Below are positions 58,726 to 64,000 of a DNA stretch of 64,000 nt, piece by piece. Below the pieces are notes generated by a model, which ran no database searches, was not told the DNA's origin, and saw only the letters and a program-made list of their open reading frames with translations. How positions within the stretch are numbered: the first letter of the stretch is position 1; the number at the start of each line of letters is the position of its first letter. A program made the position numbers and the translations under genes. The DNA lies in the NCBI RefSeq assembly GCF_014201905.1, contig NZ_JACHFM010000001.1:310001-374000 (forward strand), in the 5' to 3' direction. The stretch is from Amaricoccus macauensis. Its GTDB lineage: Bacteria; Pseudomonadota; Alphaproteobacteria; Rhodobacterales; Rhodobacteraceae.

Positions 58726-61005
58726 GTGGCAAATTATGTTCTCACCACCGGCAACGACAATTTTGCCGGAACGCCGGGCACGGATTCTTTCGATGGCATC
58801 TCGAGCGATGGAACGCCCGGCGAGTCCGGCGGGATCGACGTGCTGTCGGGTGGTGCTGGCAATGATGATTTCTTTCTCGCCTCGCGCTATGGCGATGGCG
58901 GGACGATCGACGGTGGCGCCGATTTCGACCGCGTGTACCTGAGCGGCGATTCCTTCGGCAACATCGCCTTCTCGAACGTCGAGCAGCTTTTCGTGGAGAG
59001 CTCGGAGGTGGCGCTGCAACTTGGCCAGCTCACCGCCTTCTCCTCGCTGACCCTGGTGCCGGGCGGGAACATCTACCTGACCGGTGCGGGTGGCACGATC
59101 AATTTCGCGGGCATGGTCACCGGGACGACGGGCATCAGGATCAGCGCCTCGACGCTGACCTCCGGCCATACCGTGACCGGCACGGACCAGGCGGACTCCT
59201 TCACCAACACCCGCTACAACGACGTGGTTTATGGCAACGGCGGCGACGACCGCTTCGTCGGGGTCTATCAGGACACGCTGAGCGGTGGCACGGATCAGCT
59301 TTACGGCGGCGGCGGCGCGGATACGTTCGAGGTGCGCCGCCAGAACGGCACGATCGACGGCGGCGCCGGCACGGACACCGTCATCGCGCAGGCTTTCCAG
59401 CTCTATCCGTGGTCGCCCTATCGCGGCCCCGGCGATCTCGGCGACCTCAGCTTTACCAACGTCGAGAAGCTGGTCATCAACTCCTGGAGCGTGACTTTCG
59501 CCACGGTGGGGCAGCTCAACTCCTTCGCGCAGATCACCGGCGGGGACGACACTGGCCAGATCATGTTCCGCCTGCAGGGCTCGGGCGGGACGATCGACTT
59601 CTCGAGCAAGCTCGCGCTCGCGAACGAACGGGTCTGGGTCTACGCCGCCAACGCGACATCCGCCGTCAACGTCTCCGGCACCGCCAACGCGGACACGCTG
59701 GCCGGATCGGAACACGCCGACACGCTGAAGGGCGGCCTCGGCGACGACGAACTCGGCGGCGGCGACGGCACGAATGACGGCACCGACCTGATGAACGGCG
59801 GGGTGGGAAATGACGAGTATACGGCCGACCTGACCGACAAGCTGATCGACAGCGGCGGCATCGATACCATCTTCTCCGCCGGGACTTTCGATCTCAGGCG
59901 CTCGGCACGGCTACAGGGCGATTTCGAGAACCTCACCCTATACAACGGCATCGCCGGCGGCTGGGACAGCAATGGTTACGGCAACGCCCTCGCCAATGTC
60001 CTGACCGGCACCAACGGCAGCAACGTCCTGGACGGCCGCGGGGGCGCCGATCAGATGATCGGGCGCGAGGGGGACGATACCTACGTCGTCGACACGATCG
60101 GCGACAAGGTGGTGGAGCCGGAAACCGGCAATGGCGGTCATGACACCGTGCAGTCCCGCATCAGTTTCGACTTCACGAACCCCGATCAGGCCATCGGCGG
60201 GATCGAGGATCTGGTCCTGACCGGCACGGGCGCCATCCGCGGAGCGGGCAACGCCCTCGACAATGCCATCACCGGCAACACGGGCGCGAACCTTCTGGAC
60301 GGCCGGGGCGGGGCCGACACGATGACAGGCGGCGCGGGCAACGACCGCTACGTCGTCGACAACGTCGGGGATCAGGTGGTGGAAAGCGCCGGGCAGGGCA
60401 TCGACAGGGTGTCCTCCACCATCACTTTCTCGCTGGAGTCCGCTCAGGTGGAGCATCTGACCCTGCAGGGAAGCGCGGACATCAACGGCACCGGCAATGA
60501 CTTCGCGAATGCGCTGAACGGCAACTCCGGCGCGAATGTCCTCGTCGGCAATGGCGGCGACGACTCGCTGAGCGGCGGCCTCGGCAACGACACGCTGGAC
60601 GGCGGCGATGGCGCCGATGTGCTGAACGGCGGCGCCGGCAACGACTTCCTCAACGGCGGCCTCGGGGCGGACATCCTGATCGGTGGCGCCGGTCAGGACA
60701 TCTTCCGCTTCAATACGGCGCTCGGCACCACCGATACGCTCACCGGCTTCAAGGCGGCCGATGACACGATCGAGATCGACAACGCGATCATGACAGCGCT
60801 GACCACGACCGGAGCCCTCGCATCCGGCAACTTCGCCGCCAACGCCTCCGGCACCGCGCAGGACGCCGACGACTTCATCGTCTACAACAAGACCACCGGC
60901 GTGGTGTCCTACGATGCGGATGGCAATGGTGCGGGCGGAGCGGTGGCGTTTGCCGCACTGACCGGCGCGCTGACGCTCACCAGCGCGGATTTCCTGGTGA
61001 TCTGA
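58726..61005 (+). CDS. RTX-repeat secreted protein, unknown activity
   Basis: A 759-residue protein starting at GTG behind CGGGAGC. It begins ANYVLTTGNDNFAGTPGTDS and contains several long beta-rich segments (for example FSNVEQLFVESSEVALQLGQ and FTNVEKLVINSWSVTFATVG). RTX nonapeptides lie between and after them (GGGGADTFEVR, NGGVGNDEYTADL, DGRGGADTMTGGAGNDRYVV). The C-terminus (TDTLTGFKAADDTIEIDNAI through LTSADFLVI) is a type I secretion signal. No catalytic motif was found. A surface or matrix protein is likely. Confidence 0.87.
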   Translation: MANYVLTTGNDNFAGTPGTDSFDGISSDGTPGESGGIDVLSGGAGNDDFFLASRYGDGGTIDGGADFDRVYLSGDSFGNIAFSNVEQLFVESSEVALQLGQLTAFSSLTLVPGGNIYLTGAGGTINFAGMVTGTTGIRISASTLTSGHTVTGTDQADSFTNTRYNDVVYGNGGDDRFVGVYQDTLSGGTDQLYGGGGADTFEVRRQNGTIDGGAGTDTVIAQAFQLYPWSPYRGPGDLGDLSFTNVEKLVINSWSVTFATVGQLNSFAQITGGDDTGQIMFRLQGSGGTIDFSSKLALANERVWVYAANATSAVNVSGTANADTLAGSEHADTLKGGLGDDELGGGDGTNDGTDLMNGGVGNDEYTADLTDKLIDSGGIDTIFSAGTFDLRRSARLQGDFENLTLYNGIAGGWDSNGYGNALANVLTGTNGSNVLDGRGGADQMIGREGDDTYVVDTIGDKVVEPETGNGGHDTVQSRISFDFTNPDQAIGGIEDLVLTGTGAIRGAGNALDNAITGNTGANLLDGRGGADTMTGGAGNDRYVVDNVGDQVVESAGQGIDRVSSTITFSLESAQVEHLTLQGSADINGTGNDFANALNGNSGANVLVGNGGDDSLSGGLGNDTLDGGDGADVLNGGAGNDFLNGGLGADILIGGAGQDIFRFNTALGTTDTLTGFKAADDTIEIDNAIMTALTTTGALASGNFAANASGTAQDADDFIVYNKTTGVVSYDADGNGAGGAVAFAALTGALTLTSADFLVI

Positions 61006-61020
61006 GAGCGCCCGCCGATG

Positions 61021-61055
61021 CGTCCGACCCGGACTCCAGATGCCCGGGTCGGACG
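61021..61055. terminator. Bidirectional terminator
   Basis: CGTCCGACCCGG and CCGGGTCGGACG form a perfect 12-bp stem around an 11-base loop. It lies between the convergent RTX and M48 protease genes. Confidence 0.82.
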
Positions 61056-61080
61056 AAACGATTTGCCCCGAGCCGCGACC

Positions 61081-62439
61081 CTAGAGGGGCTGAACCCGTT
61101 CGCAGCCGGCGGGAAGCTTGTTCGGGGCCTCGGCGTAGAGCACGCGCGGCGCGTAGCCCGGGCAGCCATGCCCCGCGAGCCGGTGGCCCGGCAACCTAGT
61201 GGTCTGTGTCGGGAGTGGGGGAAGCGCACCGGCGACGGCGGCCACGTCGGCCGATCCGACCAATGGCGCGGCGGCGGGAATGCTTGCTGCCACCGGAGTC
61301 TTGCTCGTCGCACGCGCCTCCGCCCCCGGGACCGGCACCACGAGCTGACATCCGGCCGGGAGCTTTTGCTGCGACTCCGAGTAGAGGGTCTGCGGCGCGA
61401 AACCCGGGCAGCCATATCCCGCGACCCGGTGTCCCGGGAGTTGCGACGTCTGGGTCGGCACCGCCTCCGCCGCGACCGGGGCAGCCGGTGGCGCGGCGCT
61501 CACGGCTGTGGGAAGCGCGGCAACCGACGTGGCTGCTGCAGGCGCTGCCGCAGCCGGCACGGGCGTCGGAGCAACTGCGGCCGCCGCTAGCTGCGTAGCG
61601 CCCTCCCCCTTCCACTCCGGTCTGAGCGTCTGGCCCGACGCCTTCTTGGCGCGCGCATCGGCCACGGCGTACCGCACCGTCGCCACGCGCTCCGGCGACC
61701 GGGGATGGGTGGACCAGAGCGACATGGCACCGTTCGCACCGCCGGTATTGCCACCCTCGCGGCGCGCGAAAAGAAGCGACCCCTTCTCGGCATCATATCC
61801 GGCGGCCTCGGCGATGTAGGCGCCGAGCATGTCGGCTTCCAGCTCGTAGGTCTGGCTGTATGCCATCCCGCCGAATGCGGCGCCGATGTTCATGGCGTTC
61901 TCGATGTTTTGCCGCGCCTGGTACTGGGTCTGGTAAGTGCCTGCACCGGCGTAGGCGGCGGCGGCCCCAAGGATGAGTGCGCCGGCGAGCTGTTGCTGCT
62001 CATGTTTCTCAAGGTGTCGCGCGATGTGATGCCCGGCCTCGTGCCCCATGACGAACGCGACCTCGTCGTCATTCTTCGTGCCCTGAAGCAGAGCACCGGT
62101 GACGATGATGAGCGGGCCGTCAGAGTTCACTGTCTGGAAAGCATTGGCGGGAGAGCGCGGATCGAGATCAACACGGATCGCCAGATCGCAGTCCCGCTCA
62201 GGCGTCTCCCGGCGGCACGCCGCCTCCGCATAGGGCTCGATGCGCTGCGCCACCCGGTCGAAACGATCAACGGCTTCAAAAATCCCGACTGGCTGCACGG
62301 GCGCGGCGCTTTCGCGCGCGATGACGCTGTTGGCTCTTACCAGCTCGGCCTCTGCCAAAGCAGGCATCTGGTAGGCGGTGCCACAGGCAGAAAGAAACCC
62401 AAGAGCAGAAATCACGACGTACTTAATAGATGTTCGCAT
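61081..62439 (-). CDS. M48-family metalloprotease lipoprotein with duplicated C-terminal motif
   Basis: A 452-residue lipoprotein (lipobox LSAC, Cys19). The M48 domain has the zinc motif HEAGHH (133-138) and the third ligand in YELEADMLGAYIAEAAGYD. Such proteins (BepA/LoiP/YfgC relatives) work in outer-membrane quality control. The C-terminal 125 residues are unusual. A Pro/Ala linker carries two copies of a 38-residue motif (LPGHRxAGxGCPGxAP then LPAGC; residues 330-367 and 412-449), each with two cysteines. I do not recognise it. Confidence 0.88.
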   Translation of the reverse strand: MRTSIKYVVISALGFLSACGTAYQMPALAEAELVRANSVIARESAAPVQPVGIFEAVDRFDRVAQRIEPYAEAACRRETPERDCDLAIRVDLDPRSPANAFQTVNSDGPLIIVTGALLQGTKNDDEVAFVMGHEAGHHIARHLEKHEQQQLAGALILGAAAAYAGAGTYQTQYQARQNIENAMNIGAAFGGMAYSQTYELEADMLGAYIAEAAGYDAEKGSLLFARREGGNTGGANGAMSLWSTHPRSPERVATVRYAVADARAKKASGQTLRPEWKGEGATQLAAAAVAPTPVPAAAAPAAATSVAALPTAVSAAPPAAPVAAEAVPTQTSQLPGHRVAGYGCPGFAPQTLYSESQQKLPAGCQLVVPVPGAEARATSKTPVAASIPAAAPLVGSADVAAVAGALPPLPTQTTRLPGHRLAGHGCPGYAPRVLYAEAPNKLPAGCERVQPL

Positions 62440-62573
62440 CGCCGCACCCCGATTCTTTCAGACGAGCATTACGAGTTCCTTTGATTCCATCAAGAAGTCT
62501 GACAACTGCCTTATTCCATGGCGGCGCGCGGCATCCGAAGCCCGCTTCTTGTCGCCCTGCACCGCACGCGGCG

Positions 62574-64000
62574 TCAGACCGCTGCCAGATGACCGTTGCC
62601 AACCTGTCGCAGCGGCAGGGTGAGATCGAGCGGGCCGGCGTCGGGGATCGGCGGCCTTGGCGCGTCCGGGTCCGGCACCGGGGCGGCGGCGAGCAGGCGG
62701 CGGGTATAGGGATGGCTCGGGTTGCCGAAGACGTCCCCGCGCATGCCGATCTCGACGATCCGGCCCCCGACCATCACCGCGACGCGGCGGCTGATCTGCT
62801 CGACCACCGCGAGGTCGTGCGAGATGAAGAGGTACGCGAGGCCGAGCGTCTCCTGAAGCTCGGCCAGCAAGGCAAGGATATGCGCCTTCACCGAGACATC
62901 GAGCGCCGAGACGCTTTCGTCCGCCACGATCAGCCGGGGCTCCAGCGCCAGCGCCCTCGCGATGCAGATCCGCTGCCGCTGCCCGCCGGAGAATTCGTGC
63001 GGGTGGCGCCGCATGTGCTCCGGGGCAAGGCCGACCCGGGTGAAGAGCGCGGCAACCCGGTCGTGCCGCTCCGAGCCGTCGGCGATCCGGTGGATCGCCA
63101 GCGGCTCGCCGACGAGTTCCCCCACGGTCATGCGCGGATCGAGCGAAGCGTAAGGGTCCTGAAACACCATCTGGACCTCGCGCAGCACCGGACGCATCGC
63201 GGCGCCGCTCAGCCCCCGCGTCGGCCGGCCCATCACCCGCACCTCGCCCTCCCACGGCACGAGGTTCAGCAGCGCCCGCCCGGTCGTCGACTTGCCACAG
63301 CCGGATTCGCCGACGAGCGCCAGCGTCTCGCCCGCCCCGACGCTGAAGCTGAGGCCGTTGACCGCGCTCACCCGCTCCCGCCGGAAGAGCCCGCCGCGCA
63401 CGGTGTAGGCGACGGTCAGGTCCTTCACCTCGCAGACGGGATCACCCTGCCCCGGCTGCTGCCCGACCTCATCCCCGGCCGTCCCGAGGCGCGGCACTGC
63501 GGCGAGGAGCTCGCGGGTGTAGTCGGCCGCAGGCGCTGCGAAGAGCTGCCGCACCGGGGCCTCCTCGACCTTTCGTCCGTGGCGGAGCACCAGCACCCGC
63601 GTCGCCATCTCGGCGACGACACCCATGTCGTGGGTGATGAGGATGATCGCGACGCCGGTCCGCGCCTGCAGGTCGCGCAGCAGCGCAAGGATCTGCGCCT
63701 GCACCGTCACGTCGAGCGCCGTGGTCGGCTCGTCGGCGATGAGGAGCTTCGGCCGCCCGGCGAGCGCCATGGCGATCATCACCCGTTGCCGCTGCCCGCC
63801 GGAAAGTTCGTGCGGGTACTGCCGGAGGCGTCGCGCGGGCTCGGGGATCCGCACCTCGCCCAGCAGTTCGAGCGCCCGCTGGCCGGGATGGGCGTCGGGG
63901 TCGTGGGCGCGGATCGCCTCCTCGAGCTGGCTTCCGATGCGCATCACCGGGTTCAGCGAGGTCATCGGCTCCTGAAAGATCATCGCGATCTCGCCGCCGC
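62574..64000 (-). CDS. Opp/Dpp-type double ATPase, 5' end beyond window
   Basis: At least 470 residues of a fused two-domain ATPase (GsiA/YejF/DppDF type). The first domain is cut by the window edge before Walker A; IFQEPMTSLNPVMRIG, LSGGQRQRVMIAMAL and [14 protein letters not shown] are visible. The second domain is complete: GESGCGKSTTGRALLNLVPW, FQDPYASLDPRMTVGEL, FSGGQRQRICIARAL, LIVADESVSALDVS and FISHDLAVVEQI, with the C-terminal NPSHPYTRRLLAAAP. Walker B of the second half reads ADES, not DEP, which is seen in some members. The partner permeases should lie beyond 64000. The 134 bases before the M48 gene hold no feature. Confidence 0.92.
   Translation of the reverse strand, partial: GGEIAMIFQEPMTSLNPVMRIGSQLEEAIRAHDPDAHPGQRALELLGEVRIPEPARRLRQYPHELSGGQRQRVMIAMALAGRPKLLIADEPTTALDVTVQAQILALLRDLQARTGVAIILITHDMGVVAEMATRVLVLRHGRKVEEAPVRQLFAAPAADYTRELLAAVPRLGTAGDEVGQQPGQGDPVCEVKDLTVAYTVRGGLFRRERVSAVNGLSFSVGAGETLALVGESGCGKSTTGRALLNLVPWEGEVRVMGRPTRGLSGAAMRPVLREVQMVFQDPYASLDPRMTVGELVGEPLAIHRIADGSERHDRVAALFTRVGLAPEHMRRHPHEFSGGQRQRICIARALALEPRLIVADESVSALDVSVKAHILALLAELQETLGLAYLFISHDLAVVEQISRRVAVMVGGRIVEIGMRGDVFGNPSHPYTRRLLAAAPVPDPDAPRPPIPDAGPLDLTLPLRQVGNGHLAAV

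Overview
The window is GC-rich DNA, tightly packed with genes, from an alphaproteobacterium, most likely of the Rhodobacterales/Rhodobacteraceae type. Pointers are the taurine dissimilation layout (MocR-type TauR, TauABC, TauXY, Xsc, Pta), a phasin for polyhydroxyalkanoate granules, Zur-type operators, several RTX proteins with C-terminal type I secretion signals, and many Opp/Dpp and BMP-type ABC importers. No tRNA, rRNA, CRISPR array, insertion sequence or prophage was seen. Coordinates are read from the sequence; functional names rest on motifs recognised by eye.

Layout. 1-2818 (minus): a cobalamin riboswitch followed by an oligopeptide/nickel-type ABC importer (binding protein and a permease cut by the window edge). 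3242-11515 (minus): a nine-gene operon in which a Rieske-only protein, a Rieske-less oxygenase catalytic subunit, a glutathione-transferase-like protein and a flavin/2Fe-2S reductase are followed by a complete BMP-type (purine/nucleoside) ABC importer and an acylphosphatase-like protein; a LysR regulator is divergent (11623-12573). 12779-14442: a HEPN-like protein, a degraded ABC ATPase and a histidine phosphatase. 14875-18668: an M10/RTX metalloprotease and a YbaY-like protein. 18658-25216: a dipeptide importer (DppABCDF order) with a divergent M24 proline-type peptidase. 25287-27071: an RTX beta-helix protein.

27474-34894 (minus) is the most unusual block: a four-TM coiled-coil membrane protein, a periplasmic von-Willebrand-like protein, a MotA/TolQ/ZorA-like channel protein, a MotB/OmpA/ZorB-like protein fused to a C-terminal staphylococcal-nuclease-like domain, a membrane-anchored DEDDh exonuclease and, after a 265-base gap, a LytM peptidase. 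It resembles the ZorAB motor of Zorya anti-phage systems but has none of ZorC, ZorD or ZorE. The SNase domain lacks both catalytic arginines, which suggests a DNA-binding or sensing role.

35117-37632: an S8 lipoprotein protease, an anti-sigma-like protein and an ECF sigma factor. 37750-39288: an RTX protein built from three 121-residue repeats. 40492-44286: a zinc-limitation locus with two Zur-like boxes, an AztD-ZinT fusion, a COG0523 GTPase and a DUF1826 protein. 44521-44972: a phasin with a strong promoter and a PhaR-like inverted repeat. 45082-46539: an amino-acid permease. 46669-57039: taurine uptake and dissimilation. TauABC imports taurine, TauXY deaminates it to sulfoacetaldehyde, Xsc converts that to acetyl phosphate and sulfite, Pta makes acetyl-CoA, and a PSE-family protein probably exports the sulfur anion. 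57095-62439: an MFS exporter, another RTX protein and an M48 lipoprotein protease. 62574-64000: a duplicated Opp-type ATPase running off the end.
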